Made by a program: the position numbers and the translations under genes. The notes beneath the pieces were generated by a model. The model was not told the DNA's origin, searched no databases, and saw only the letters and a list, made by a program, of their open reading frames with translations. Shown here piece after piece: positions 35,441 to 44,401 of a stretch of 64,000 nucleotides of DNA. The first letter of the stretch is position 1. Every line of letters begins with the position of its first letter. The stretch comes from Streptacidiphilus sp041262525 (GTDB lineage Bacteria; Actinomycetota; Actinomycetes; Streptomycetales; Streptomycetaceae): the NCBI RefSeq assembly GCF_041262525.1, contig NZ_JBGCCK010000029.1, forward strand, positions 24,750 to 88,749, read 5' to 3'.

Positions 35441-36369
35441 GGGTCGAGCAGCTCCGGCGCGCCGACGTCGAGCAGCATTTGCACGGGCTGTACGAGGGCG
35501 AGGTTCGCTACGCCGGCGACGCGTTCGAGGGGCCGGGACGCTCCGACATCGCCGTCGACAACCCCGTGCCCTCCCCGCCGTTCTGGGGCACCCGGGTCGT
35601 CAAGGGCATCCCGCTCAAGGAGTACGCGTCCTGGCTGGACGAGGACGCCCTGTTCAAGGGCCAGTGGGGCCTCAAGCCGGCACGTGCCGGGGACGGGCCC
35701 GGCTATGAAGAGCTCGTGGACGTCGAGGGGCGGCCGCGCCTGCGCGGCTGGCTGGACGAGCTGCACACCGAGAACCTGCTCGAAGCCGCCGTCGTCTACG
35801 GCTACTTCCCATGTGTCTCGAAGGGAGAGGACCTGATCCTCCTCGACGAGCACGGCAGCGAGCGCGCCCGCTTCACCTTCCCGCGCCGGCAGAGCGGTCG
35901 CGGTCTGAGCCTCGCGGACTTCTTCCGGCCCGAGGAATCCGGCGAGACGGACGTGGTGGCCCTGCAGGTCGTGACCGTCGGCCCGAGGATCGGCGCAGCC
36001 ATCGCCGAGCTGTTCGAGTCCAGCTCCTACCGCGACTGCCTCGAACTGCACGGCTTGGCCGTACAGCTGGCCGAGGCCCTCGCCGAGTGCTGGCACGCCC
36101 GGATCCGCGTCGAACTGGGCATATCCGGGGCCGATCCGGACGAGTTGGACGGCATGTTCCGCACCGAATACCAAGGGTGCCGCTACTCGCTGAGTCATCC
36201 GACCTGTCCCGACCCGGCGGACGGCGTCAAGATCGCCGATCTCCTGCGGTCCGAGCGGATCGGCGTGAAACTCTCCGAGGATTTCCGGCTCCACCCCGAG
36301 CAGTCCGCGCAAGCCATCGTGCTGCACCACCCGGCAGCGAACCACTTCAACCCCGGGGGCCCGCGATGA
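35437..36369 (+). CDS. Free-standing MetH activation domain (cobalamin-dependent methionine synthase C-terminus)
   Basis: The 310-aa protein matches only the C-terminal AdoMet-binding activation domain of MetH, preceded by the linker PPFWGTRVVKGIPLKEY that normally joins it to the cobalamin domain. Landmarks are GYFPCVSKGEDLILLDE, DFFRPEESGETDVVALQ, AEALAECWHARIR, and RLHPEQSAQAIVLHHP near the end. The homocysteine, folate and B12 domains are absent. The activation domain re-methylates oxidised cobalamin using AdoMet. As a separate protein it could reactivate the chromosomal MetH or act as a split subunit. It overlaps its neighbours at both ends by 4 nt. Confidence 0.88.
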   Translation: MRVEQLRRADVEQHLHGLYEGEVRYAGDAFEGPGRSDIAVDNPVPSPPFWGTRVVKGIPLKEYASWLDEDALFKGQWGLKPARAGDGPGYEELVDVEGRPRLRGWLDELHTENLLEAAVVYGYFPCVSKGEDLILLDEHGSERARFTFPRRQSGRGLSLADFFRPEESGETDVVALQVVTVGPRIGAAIAELFESSSYRDCLELHGLAVQLAEALAECWHARIRVELGISGADPDELDGMFRTEYQGCRYSLSHPTCPDPADGVKIADLLRSERIGVKLSEDFRLHPEQSAQAIVLHHPAANHFNPGGPR

Positions 36370-37271
36370 GCACACTGCGCGACGCCTTCACCGGCGGAGC
36401 CCCGTCCTTCTCGTTCGAGTTCTTTCCGCCGAAGACCGAGGCTGGGGACGTCTCGCTATGGAACGCGATCCGGCGGGTCGAGGCCCTCTCGCCGACCTTC
36501 GTGTCGGTCACCTACGGCGCGGGAGGATCGTCCCGGGACCGCACCGTCGAACTGACCCAGCGGATCGCGGCCGAGACGACCCTGCGACCCGTCGCCCACC
36601 TGACGGCGGTGGGCCATTCGGCCGCCGAGCTGCGCCACATCATCGGCCGGTACGCGGACGCCGGCGTGCGCGACGTGCTGGCCCTGCGCGGTGACCCGCC
36701 CGGCGACCCCAACGCCCGCTGGATCCCGCACCCCGAAGGCTTCACCCACGCTCATGAACTGGTGGGCCTCGTGCGGGAGTGCGGAGACTTCAGCGTCGGC
36801 GTCGCGGCGTTCCCGGAGAAGCATCCGCGCTCGAGGGACTGGGACAGCGACATCCGACACTTCGTCGCCAAGTGCCGGGCCGGCGCCGATTACGCCGTCA
36901 CTCAGATGTTCTTCCACGTCGAGGACTACCTGCGGCTGCGCGACCGTGTCGAGGCCGCGGGCTGCGACACCCCGATCATCCCTGAGATCATGCCCGCCAC
37001 CGACGCCCGCCAGATCGCCCGGTTCGCAGAGCTCAGCGGCGCAGCCTTCCCCGAGGACCTGGCGCACCGTCTGGAAGGCGCCCGTGACAAGCCCGCCGAC
37101 GGCCACCGCGTCGGCGTCGAGCACGCCACCCGCATGGCCGAGCGGCTGCTGGGCGAGGGTGCGCCCGGGCTGCACTACATCACGCTCAACCGCTCGACGG
37201 CGACGCTCGAGATCCATCGGAACATCCTGGACTCACGGAGCACGCAGCATGTCTTCGCGGCCCACGGCTGA
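36366..37271 (+). CDS. metF: 5,10-methylenetetrahydrofolate reductase
   Basis: The 301-aa protein is a full-length MetF: FSFEFFPPKTEAGD at the N-terminus (catalytic Glu region), TYGAGGSSRDRT, LALRGDPPGD for FAD binding and YAVTQMFFHVEDYLRLRD. It supplies 5-methyl-tetrahydrofolate for methionine synthase. With the adenosine kinase and the MetH activation domain it forms a coupled operon that regenerates the methyl donor for the two methyltransferases. ATG overlaps the upstream stop. Confidence 0.92.
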   Translation: MSTLRDAFTGGAPSFSFEFFPPKTEAGDVSLWNAIRRVEALSPTFVSVTYGAGGSSRDRTVELTQRIAAETTLRPVAHLTAVGHSAAELRHIIGRYADAGVRDVLALRGDPPGDPNARWIPHPEGFTHAHELVGLVRECGDFSVGVAAFPEKHPRSRDWDSDIRHFVAKCRAGADYAVTQMFFHVEDYLRLRDRVEAAGCDTPIIPEIMPATDARQIARFAELSGAAFPEDLAHRLEGARDKPADGHRVGVEHATRMAERLLGEGAPGLHYITLNRSTATLEIHRNILDSRSTQHVFAAHG

Positions 37272-37761
37272 CTTCACCGACCTCAAGGTCGCCGATCTTT
37301 CCTGATCGCCCGGGAGGCGGTGCGCTGACGTCGGGCTGCTCCGCCGCGCGTCGTGCCACAAGAAGTGACCTGCATCACTTCGCTGTGGTCTTGGCGCACG
37401 GAAGTCACGTGTGTCACTATTCCCTTACACCACCCATGCCCAAAATCATTTCTGGGGCGGGGACTTGAGTGCGCGTCGGTCGGCCTTTGGCCGGACGTCG
37501 AGCGCACGGAATTCACCAACGCCTTGCGCGAGCGGCCGTGCCGGCCCCCGGAGCAGGCTCTCCATCGGCCCAGCAGCCCTCGACTTCCGCGTGCCCACGT
37601 GCATGCGGAGAGGCTGCCTGCGCCCTGCCAGGCCACTGCCTCGCGATACCTCGAACTCCACGGCGCCTTCGTCCTGGCCCGCGGGCTGATCTGCCGCGGC
37701 GCGACCGGCGAATCACACCTTGATCCTGTCCCGCCCATGACTTCGGATGACGCGATCTCAC
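37272..37761. other. Upstream region and leader of the mevalonate operon
   Basis: This 490-bp region contains the repeated regulatory module copy C (37365-37474) and then about 290 bp of leader before the mevalonate kinase start. I see no gene in it. Confidence 0.55.
37365..37474 (+). promoter_or_regulatory. Repeated regulatory module, copy C (upstream of mevalonate operon)
   Basis: The blocks are GTGACCTGCATCAC (0), TCTTGGCGC (24), GTGTCACTATTCC (46), GCCCAAAATC (73) and TTGAGTGCG (100). The first block is the exact reverse complement of the one in copy B (GTGATGCAGGTCAC), as expected for a near-palindromic operator. The other blocks keep orientation and spacing. It probably drives the mevalonate genes together with the rppA and AraC units. 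Confidence 0.8.
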
Positions 37762-38799
37762 ATGCTGAAAAGACAAGGGGAGCTGAGTGCGTTGACCCTA
37801 ACGACCCAGGCGGAGGGGGTGTCGCAGAACCAGCGGACCCGCTCGGTCGGCATCGGCCGCGCCCACGCGAAAGCCATTCTTCTGGGGGAGCACGCGGTCG
37901 TCTACGGAGCTCCGGCGCTCGCCGTCCCCGTTCCGCAGCTGGCGGTCACTGCCAGCGCCGGATGGTCCTCCCGCACTCCTGACGACGCCGGCGGGGCGTC
38001 CTTCACACTGATCGGCGCCGCGGCGACGCCGATCGTTGCCGCGCCCTCGGAGGGCCTGCGCAGGCTGACTGCGGAGTTCATGGCGGTCATGGGCGTTGCC
38101 GACAGCCCGCATCTCGATGTGATCATCGACGGTGCGGTGCCGAACGGCCGGGGGCTCGGCTCCAGTGCCGCGTGTGCGCGCGCGGTCGCCCTGGCCCTCG
38201 CCGACCTGTTCGACCTCGACGTGGCCGAGGACACGGTCTTCGACCTGGTACAGGCGTCGGAGAACGTGGCCCACGGCCGGGCCAGCGGCGTCGACGCCCG
38301 AGCCGTCGGCGCGACCGCCCCTCTGCTCTTCCAACGGGGCGAGGCCCAGGACCTGGACATCGGCTGCGACGGTCTGCTCATCATCGCGGACAGCGGTGAA
38401 GTGGGCCGGACCAAGGACGCGGTCGGCATGCTGCGCGAGGGCTTCCAGTCCCGCCCCGGAGGGCTGGACTCCTTCGTGCGCGGCGCCTCGCAGCTCACGT
38501 TCGAGGCCGTTCAGGCCCTCGGCTCGGGCAGGTTGGAGGAGCTCGGCACGCGGCTGACGGCCTATCACGAACTGCTGCGCGCCTCCCGACTGAGCACCGA
38601 CAGGGTCGACGCCCTGGTCGAGGCAGCGCTCACGGCCGGCAGCTACGGAGCCAAGATCACCGGAGGCGGCCTCGGCGGCTGCGTCATCGCGCTGACCCAG
38701 CCGGAGCAGGCGCGCGAGGTCGCCCGTCAGCTTCACGAGGCCGGCGCGGTGCAGACCTGGACCGCCTCGCTGAGGGGGCTCGCCAGCCATGCGGGATGA
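37762..38799 (+). CDS. mvk: Mevalonate kinase
   Basis: The 345-aa GHMP kinase has AILLGEHAVVYGAPAL at the N-terminus, the phosphate loop PNGRGLGSSAACARA, RASGVDARAVG and the C-terminal KITGGGLGGCVIAL. It phosphorylates mevalonate. ATG 37762 gives the N-terminus MLKRQGELSALTL, very like the mevalonate kinase of the Streptomyces sp. CL190 cluster as I recall it; a TTG at 37792 behind AAGGGGAG is an alternative. It is the first of six tightly packed mevalonate genes, in the order known from actinomycete isoprenoid clusters. Confidence 0.92.
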   Translation: MLKRQGELSALTLTTQAEGVSQNQRTRSVGIGRAHAKAILLGEHAVVYGAPALAVPVPQLAVTASAGWSSRTPDDAGGASFTLIGAAATPIVAAPSEGLRRLTAEFMAVMGVADSPHLDVIIDGAVPNGRGLGSSAACARAVALALADLFDLDVAEDTVFDLVQASENVAHGRASGVDARAVGATAPLLFQRGEAQDLDIGCDGLLIIADSGEVGRTKDAVGMLREGFQSRPGGLDSFVRGASQLTFEAVQALGSGRLEELGTRLTAYHELLRASRLSTDRVDALVEAALTAGSYGAKITGGGLGGCVIALTQPEQAREVARQLHEAGAVQTWTASLRGLASHAG

Positions 38800-39841
38800 A
38801 TCCCCGGCCACATCGGTGCGCCCGCGGCAGCCAGAGGCCGCCGCAGGCGCCACCGCCGTCGCACACCCGAACATCGCCCTGGTCAAGTACTGGGGCAAGC
38901 GCGACGAGCAACTCGTCCTCCCCTGTGTCGACAGCCTGTCGATGACCCTGGACGTCTTCCCGACGACCACCCGCGTCCTGCTCGCTCCCGAGGCGGCGGA
39001 CGACCAGGTGTCGCTCGACGGCGCGCCGCTCGCGGGTGAGCCGCTGGGCCGGGTCACCGCCTTCCTGGAACTGGTTCGGGAGTGGGCCGGACGCCGGGAG
39101 CGGGCCGTCGTGGACACCCGCAACACCGTCCCCACCGGGGCGGGACTGGCCTCCTCGGCGAGTGGCTTCGCGGCCCTCGCGGTCGCCGCCGCCGCCGCTT
39201 ACGGGCTCGATCTCGACGCCACCGCGCTGTCGCGCCTGGCCCGGCGCGGATCTGGCTCGGCATCCCGATCGGTCTTCGGTGGCTTCGCGGTCTGGCACGC
39301 TGCCCTGGACGCCGCCACGCCCACCGAAGCGGACCTGCGCTCCTTCGCCGAGCCGGCGCCCGCGCACGGACTCGACCCGGCGCTGGTCATCGCGGTGGTC
39401 AACGCCGGGCCGAAGAGCGTGTCCAGCCGCGAGGCGATGCGGCGGACCGTCGACACCTCGCCGCTGTACCGGCCGTGGGCCATCTCCAGCAGGGACGACC
39501 TGTCCGACATGCGGACGGCGCTCGCCCGCGGTGACCTCGACGCCGTGGGGGAGATCGCGGAGCGGAACGCGCTCGGCATGCACGCCACGATGCTGGCGGC
39601 GCGGCCCGCGGTGCGCTACCTGTCGCCGCCCACGCTCACGGTGCTCGACGCCGTGCTGCAGCTGCGACGTGACGGGACGTCGGCCTACGCGACCATGGAC
39701 GCCGGTCCGAACGTCAAGGTGCTGTGCCACCGTGCGGACGCCGACCGGGTGGCCCAGGCCGTGCGCGGTGCGGCCCCGCAGGCCCGGGTGCTCGTCGCCG
39801 GGCCGGGGCAGGGCGCCCGCCTGCTGGACGAGGCCGCATGA
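38789..39841 (+). CDS. mvaD: Diphosphomevalonate decarboxylase
   Basis: The 350-aa GHMP-family enzyme has the decarboxylase hallmarks HPNIALVKYWGKRDE, TVPTGAGLASSASGFAAL, GSGSASRSVFGGFAVWH and TMDAGPNVKVL. It converts mevalonate diphosphate to isopentenyl diphosphate with ATP. It overlaps the kinase gene by 11 nt and the next gene by 4 nt, so it is part of the operon. Confidence 0.95.
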   Translation: MRDESPATSVRPRQPEAAAGATAVAHPNIALVKYWGKRDEQLVLPCVDSLSMTLDVFPTTTRVLLAPEAADDQVSLDGAPLAGEPLGRVTAFLELVREWAGRRERAVVDTRNTVPTGAGLASSASGFAALAVAAAAAYGLDLDATALSRLARRGSGSASRSVFGGFAVWHAALDAATPTEADLRSFAEPAPAHGLDPALVIAVVNAGPKSVSSREAMRRTVDTSPLYRPWAISSRDDLSDMRTALARGDLDAVGEIAERNALGMHATMLAARPAVRYLSPPTLTVLDAVLQLRRDGTSAYATMDAGPNVKVLCHRADADRVAQAVRGAAPQARVLVAGPGQGARLLDEAA

Positions 39842-40956
39842 TCACCCGTCAGCGGACCGTCGTCCGCAGCGCACCGGGCAAGTTGTTCGTGGCCGGCGAG
39901 TACGCGGTAGTGGAGCCGGGCAGCCCGGCGATCCTGGTGGCGGTCGACCGGCGGGTCGCCGTCACCGTCTCCGCATCGGACGGGCCCGCAGTCCTGATCT
40001 CCTCCGACATCGGTCCGCAGCAGCTGCCGTGGCGATGGCACGACGGCCGGCTCGGCGCCTGCGGGGCGGACGAGGGGCGGCGGGCGCATGGCGGCCTGGC
40101 CCACGTGGTGTCCGCGATCGAGGTCGTGGGCCGGTTGCTGGCCGAACGCGGTCTTCCCATGTCCTCGCTGGAGGTCTCGGTCAGCAGCGGGCTGCACGAC
40201 AGGGGCACGAAGTACGGTCTCGGGTCGAGCGGCGCGGTGACCGTGGCGACCGTCGGGGCCGTGGCGGCCTTCTGCGGTCTGGAACTGACACTCGACGCCC
40301 GGTACCGCCTGGCTATGCTCGCGTCGGCCGAGATCGACGCCCGCGCCTCGGGCGGAGACATCGCGGCCAGCACCTGGGGCGGTTGGATCTCCTACCAGGC
40401 GCCCGACCGAACCGCAGCGCTCGACCTGGCCGCGCACCTGGGCATCGAGGCGGCGCTCCGCGCGCCCTGGCCCGGTTTCGCGGTGCGCCGGCTGCCGCCG
40501 CCCAAGAGCCTGTCCCTGGAGGTCGGCTGGACCGGAATGCCCGCCTCCAGCACATCCCTCGTCTCCGACCTCCACCGCCGGATCTGGCGGGGCGGTCCGT
40601 CCCACCGCAGCTTCGTGGCAGCTACCACCGACTGCGTGCGCGCCGCGATCGACGCACTCGAACAGGGCGACGATCATGCTCTGCTGCACCAGATCCGGCG
40701 TGCCCGTGGGGAGTTGGCGCGTCTGGACGACGAGGTCCGGCTGGGCATCTTCACGCCTGCGCTGACGACGCTCTGCGAGGTCGCCGAAAGCGTCGGCGGC
40801 GCGGCCAAGCCCTCGGGGGCGGGCGGGGGCGACTGCGGCATCGCGCTGCTGTACGCCGAGGCGCTGCCCGAGATCTCACATGTACGCGAACGGTGGGCCG
40901 AGGCCGGGGTGCTTCCCCTGCCGATCCGTCCCGCCGCGGAAGGGACCGAGGAATGA
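39838..40956 (+). CDS. mvaK2: Phosphomevalonate kinase
   Basis: The 372-aa GHMP kinase shows SAPGKLFVAGEYAVVEPG, the glycine-rich KYGLGSSGAVTVATV, GGDIAASTWGGWI and AKPSGAGGGDCGIAL. This combination, and its place between decarboxylase and isomerase, identify the phosphomevalonate kinase of the actinobacterial mevalonate cluster. Both ends overlap neighbours by 4 nt. Confidence 0.93.
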   Translation: MITRQRTVVRSAPGKLFVAGEYAVVEPGSPAILVAVDRRVAVTVSASDGPAVLISSDIGPQQLPWRWHDGRLGACGADEGRRAHGGLAHVVSAIEVVGRLLAERGLPMSSLEVSVSSGLHDRGTKYGLGSSGAVTVATVGAVAAFCGLELTLDARYRLAMLASAEIDARASGGDIAASTWGGWISYQAPDRTAALDLAAHLGIEAALRAPWPGFAVRRLPPPKSLSLEVGWTGMPASSTSLVSDLHRRIWRGGPSHRSFVAATTDCVRAAIDALEQGDDHALLHQIRRARGELARLDDEVRLGIFTPALTTLCEVAESVGGAAKPSGAGGGDCGIALLYAEALPEISHVRERWAEAGVLPLPIRPAAEGTEE

Positions 40957-42047
40957 TCGCTGAACGCAAGGACGACCATGTCCGGCTCGCTGTCGAACAC
41001 CAGCGCGGGCACAGCGGGCGCAACCAGTTCGACGAGGTGACGTTCGTCCACCACGCTCTGGCCGGCATCGACCGGTCGAACGTGTCACTGGCAACGACCT
41101 TCGCCGGCATCGCCTGGCAGGCGCCGCTCTACATCAACGCGATGACCGGCGGCAGCGTGAACACCGGTCTTATCAACCGGGACCTGGCCATCGCTGCCCG
41201 TGAGACGGGTGTGGCCATCGCCTCCGGATCGGTCAGCGCGTACCTCAAGGACCCCTCGTGCGCCGACACGTTCCGCGTGCTGCGCGAGCAGAACCCGCAC
41301 GGCTTCGTCCTGGCCAACGTCAACGCGACCGCCTCGGTCGAGAACGCGCGGCGGGCCGTGGACCTCCTCGAGGCCGACGCCCTGCAGATCCACGTCAACA
41401 CGGCCCAGGAGACCGTGATGCCGGAGGGCGACCGCTCGTTCTCGTCCTGGGTTCCGCAGATCGAGAAGATCGTCGCGGCGGTCGACGTCCCGGTGATCGT
41501 CAAGGAGGTCGGGAACGGGCTCAGCCACGAGACCGTCCTGCTGCTGCAGGAGCTGGGCGTGCGGGTGGCGGACGTCGGCGGCCGGGGCGGCACGGACTTC
41601 GCCCGCATCGAAAACGGCCGGCGGGAGCTCGCCGACTACGCCTTCATGGACGGCTGGGGACAGTCCACCGCTGCCTGCCTCCTGGACGCTCAGGGCGTCG
41701 GCATCCCCGTGCTCGCCTCCGGCGGCGTCCGCAACCCGCTCGACGTCGCCCGCGCGCTGGCGCTGGGTGCGTCCGGCGTCGGAGTCTCCGGGGGGTTCCT
41801 GCGCACCCTGCTCGACGGTGGCGTCCCCGCTCTCATCGCGCAGATCTCGACCTGGCTCGACCAGTTGGCGGCGCTGCAGACCATGCTCGGCGCCCGCACC
41901 CCCGCTGACCTGACCCGCTGCGACCTACTGATCCACGGTCAGCTCCGTGACTTCTGCGCCGACCGAGGCGTCGACACATGGCGGCTCGCCCGGCGTTCCT
42001 CCGGCCTCGACGGCCCCACCACCCGACGGGAAGCGAACGATGACTGA
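40953..42047 (+). CDS. fni: Type 2 isopentenyl-diphosphate isomerase
   Basis: The 364-aa FMN- and NADPH-dependent TIM-barrel enzyme has RKDDHVRLAVEHQ, INAMTGGSVNTGLIN, HVNTAQETVMPEGDRSF and KEVGNGLSHETVLLL, then VADVGGRGGTDFARIEN. It interconverts isopentenyl and dimethylallyl diphosphate. The type 2 enzyme was first found in the Streptomyces sp. CL190 mevalonate cluster, which has the same gene order. It overlaps the reductase gene by 8 nt. Confidence 0.95.
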   Translation: MIAERKDDHVRLAVEHQRGHSGRNQFDEVTFVHHALAGIDRSNVSLATTFAGIAWQAPLYINAMTGGSVNTGLINRDLAIAARETGVAIASGSVSAYLKDPSCADTFRVLREQNPHGFVLANVNATASVENARRAVDLLEADALQIHVNTAQETVMPEGDRSFSSWVPQIEKIVAAVDVPVIVKEVGNGLSHETVLLLQELGVRVADVGGRGGTDFARIENGRRELADYAFMDGWGQSTAACLLDAQGVGIPVLASGGVRNPLDVARALALGASGVGVSGGFLRTLLDGGVPALIAQISTWLDQLAALQTMLGARTPADLTRCDLLIHGQLRDFCADRGVDTWRLARRSSGLDGPTTRREANDD

Positions 42048-43101
42048 GACACATGCGATAGCGGGGATCCCGATGAAGTGGGTGGGCCCCGTGCGCATCT
42101 CGGGGAACATCGCCACCACCGAGACCCACGTCCCGCTCGCCACCTACGAGAGTCCGCTGTGGCCCTCCGTCGGACGTGGGGCGAAGGTCTCCATGCTGGC
42201 CGAGCACGGCATCGTCGCGACCCTCGTCGACGAGCGGATGACACGTTCGGTGCTCGTCGAGGCGGTGGACGCGCAGACCGCGTACACGGCCGCACGGATC
42301 ATCGACGCGCGGTTCGACGAACTGCGCGAGGTGGTGCGCGGCTGCAGCAGGTTCGCCGAGCTGATCGGCGTCCGGCACGAGATCACGGCCAACCTGCTGT
42401 TCGTCCGGTTCGAGTTCTCAACCGGCGACGCGTCCGGGCACAACATGGCCACCCTCGCGTCCGACGCGCTGCTGCGGCACCTGCTGGAGACCGTGCCGGG
42501 GATCTCCTACGGATCGATCTCCGGTAACTACTGCACGGACAAGAAGGCGACCGCGATCAACGGCATCCTCGGCCGCGGCAAGAACGTGGTCACGGAGCTT
42601 CTCGTGCCGCGCGATGTGGTCACCGGGGTGCTGCACACCACGGCCGCCAAGGTGGTCGAGCTGAACGTCCGCAAGAACCTGCTCGGGACCCTGCTGGCCG
42701 GCGGTATCCGCTCGGCGAATGCCCACTACGCGAACATGCTGCTCGGGATCTATCTGGCGACGGGTCAGGACGCGGCCAACATCGTCGAGGGATCCCAGGG
42801 CGTCACCATGGCTGAGGACCGCGACGGCGACCTCTACTTCTCGTGCACGCTGCCGAACCTGATCGTGGGCACGGTGGGCAACGGCAAGGGGATCCCGTTC
42901 GTGGAGACCAACCTGGCCCGGCTCGGTTGCACGGCCGAGCGCGCACCCGGTGAGAACGCGCGCCGGCTCGCGGTCATCACGGCGGCGACGGTGCTGTGCG
43001 GCGAACTCTCGCTGCTGGCGGCGCAGACGAACCCCGGTGAACTCATGCGTGCACACGTCCAACTGGAGCGCGACCACAAGACGGAAAAGATTGGTGTTTA
43101 G
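42040..43101 (+). CDS. mvaA: 3-Hydroxy-3-methylglutaryl-CoA reductase
   Basis: The 353-aa protein is a soluble HMG-CoA reductase: VPLATYESPLWPSVGRGAK, the dinucleotide-binding region FVRFEFSTGDASGHNMAT, NYCTDKKATAINGILGRGK and ANIVEGSQGVTMAE, with the catalytic Glu, Lys, Asp and His (LMRAHVQLERDHKTEK) seen. It reduces HMG-CoA to mevalonate using NADPH. There is no membrane anchor, as expected for bacteria. Confidence 0.95.
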   Translation: MTETHAIAGIPMKWVGPVRISGNIATTETHVPLATYESPLWPSVGRGAKVSMLAEHGIVATLVDERMTRSVLVEAVDAQTAYTAARIIDARFDELREVVRGCSRFAELIGVRHEITANLLFVRFEFSTGDASGHNMATLASDALLRHLLETVPGISYGSISGNYCTDKKATAINGILGRGKNVVTELLVPRDVVTGVLHTTAAKVVELNVRKNLLGTLLAGGIRSANAHYANMLLGIYLATGQDAANIVEGSQGVTMAEDRDGDLYFSCTLPNLIVGTVGNGKGIPFVETNLARLGCTAERAPGENARRLAVITAATVLCGELSLLAAQTNPGELMRAHVQLERDHKTEKIGV

Positions 43102-43104
43102 GAC

Positions 43105-44280
43105 ATGACCAGCGTCTCTGCCATCGGCATTCACGATCTTTCGTTCGCGACGTCCGAGTTCGTCCTCCCGCACACGGCGCTCGCCGATCACAACGGCACC
43201 GAGATCGGCAAATACCACCTGGGCATCGGCCAGCAGTCGATGAGCATCACCGCCGCCGACGAGGACATCGTGACCCTGGGCGCGGCCGCCGCCGCGCCCA
43301 TCATCGCCCGGCACGGCACCGACCAGATCCGGACCGTCGTGTTCGCGACGGAGTCCTCGATCGACCAGGCCAAGTCCGCCGGTGTGTATGTCCACTCGCT
43401 GCTCGGGCTGCCGTCGGCCGCCCGTGTCGTCGAGCTCAAGCAGGCCTGCTACGGGGCGACCGCCGCCCTGCAGTTCGCCATCGGGTTGGTGCACCGCGAC
43501 CCCACGCAGCGGGTCCTGGTGATCGCCAGCGACGTGTCCAAGTACGAGCTGGACAGCCCGGGCGAGGCGACCCAGGGTGCGGCGGCCGTGGCCATGCTGG
43601 TCGCCGCCGACCCCGCGCTGGTGCGCATCGAGGAGCCGTCGGGCGTGTTCACCGCCGACGTCATGGACTTCTGGCGGCCCAACTACCGGGACGCGGCCCT
43701 GGTCGACGGTCAGGAGTCCATCACCGCCTACCTGCAGGCGGTGGAGGGTAGCTGGAAGGACTACACGGAGCAGGGCGGTCGCGCACTCGACGAGTTCGCC
43801 GCGTTCTGCTACCACCAACCGTTCACCAAGATGGCCTACAAGGCCCACACCCACCTGCTGAACACCTGCGGGTACGACACCGACAAGGATGCGATCGCGC
43901 GGGCCATCGGGCAGACCACGGCCTACAACGCGGTCGTCGGCAACAGCTACACCGCGGCGGTCTACCTCGGCCTCGCCGCGCTGCTCGACCAGGCGGACGA
44001 CCTGACCGATCAGGCCGTCGCCTTCCTGAGCTACGGCTCCGGCAGCGTCGCCGAGTTCTTCGCAGGGACCGTGGTCCCCGGCTACCGCGAGCACCTGCGG
44101 ACCGAGGCGAACAGCGAGGCCATCGCGCGCCGCCGACCGGTCGACTACGCCGGCTACCGGGAGTTGCACGAGCAGACCTTCCCGACCGACGGCGGCGACC
44201 ACCCCACCCCGGAGCAGACCACCGGCCCCTTCCGGCTGGCCGGGATCCGCGCCCACAAGCGCGTCTACCAGGTGCGCTAG
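43105..44280 (+). CDS. mvaS: 3-Hydroxy-3-methylglutaryl-CoA synthase
   Basis: The 391-aa thiolase-fold enzyme has the active-site Cys in VVELKQACYGATAALQF, TESSIDQAKSAGVYVHSLLG, FCYHQPFTKMAYKAH with the catalytic His, and SYGSGSVAEFFAG. It condenses acetoacetyl-CoA with acetyl-CoA. It closes the mevalonate operon: a hairpin terminator lies 22 bp after the stop. Confidence 0.95.
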   Translation: MTSVSAIGIHDLSFATSEFVLPHTALADHNGTEIGKYHLGIGQQSMSITAADEDIVTLGAAAAAPIIARHGTDQIRTVVFATESSIDQAKSAGVYVHSLLGLPSAARVVELKQACYGATAALQFAIGLVHRDPTQRVLVIASDVSKYELDSPGEATQGAAAVAMLVAADPALVRIEEPSGVFTADVMDFWRPNYRDAALVDGQESITAYLQAVEGSWKDYTEQGGRALDEFAAFCYHQPFTKMAYKAHTHLLNTCGYDTDKDAIARAIGQTTAYNAVVGNSYTAAVYLGLAALLDQADDLTDQAVAFLSYGSGSVAEFFAGTVVPGYREHLRTEANSEAIARRRPVDYAGYRELHEQTFPTDGGDHPTPEQTTGPFRLAGIRAHKRVYQVR

Positions 44281-44301
44281 TCGCATCCCTGCACCCTCTC
44301 C

Positions 44302-44345
44302 GTGCGCGGACGGCCTGAACGGGCCGTCCGCGCACGCTTTTGTGC
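44302..44345 (+). terminator. Terminator at the end of the mevalonate operon
   Basis: The arms 44302-44315 and 44322-44335 form a perfect 14-bp stem (GTGCGCGGACGGCC) with a 6-nt loop, followed by GCTTTTGTG. It stands between the HMG-CoA synthase gene and the acetoacetyl-CoA synthase gene, so the latter is read through or has its own promoter. Confidence 0.85.
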
Positions 44346-44401
44346 CGCAACGCCGGCAAGTCCGGTATCGACCGCAGACCACCAGAGGCGAGGGCAGCAC
44401 C

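Noticed and set aside
39036..42047. 1003-codon plus-strand frame across the mevalonate genes
   Set aside because: Only its last 364 codons (type 2 isomerase) are real; the rest is out of frame with the decarboxylase and kinase genes.
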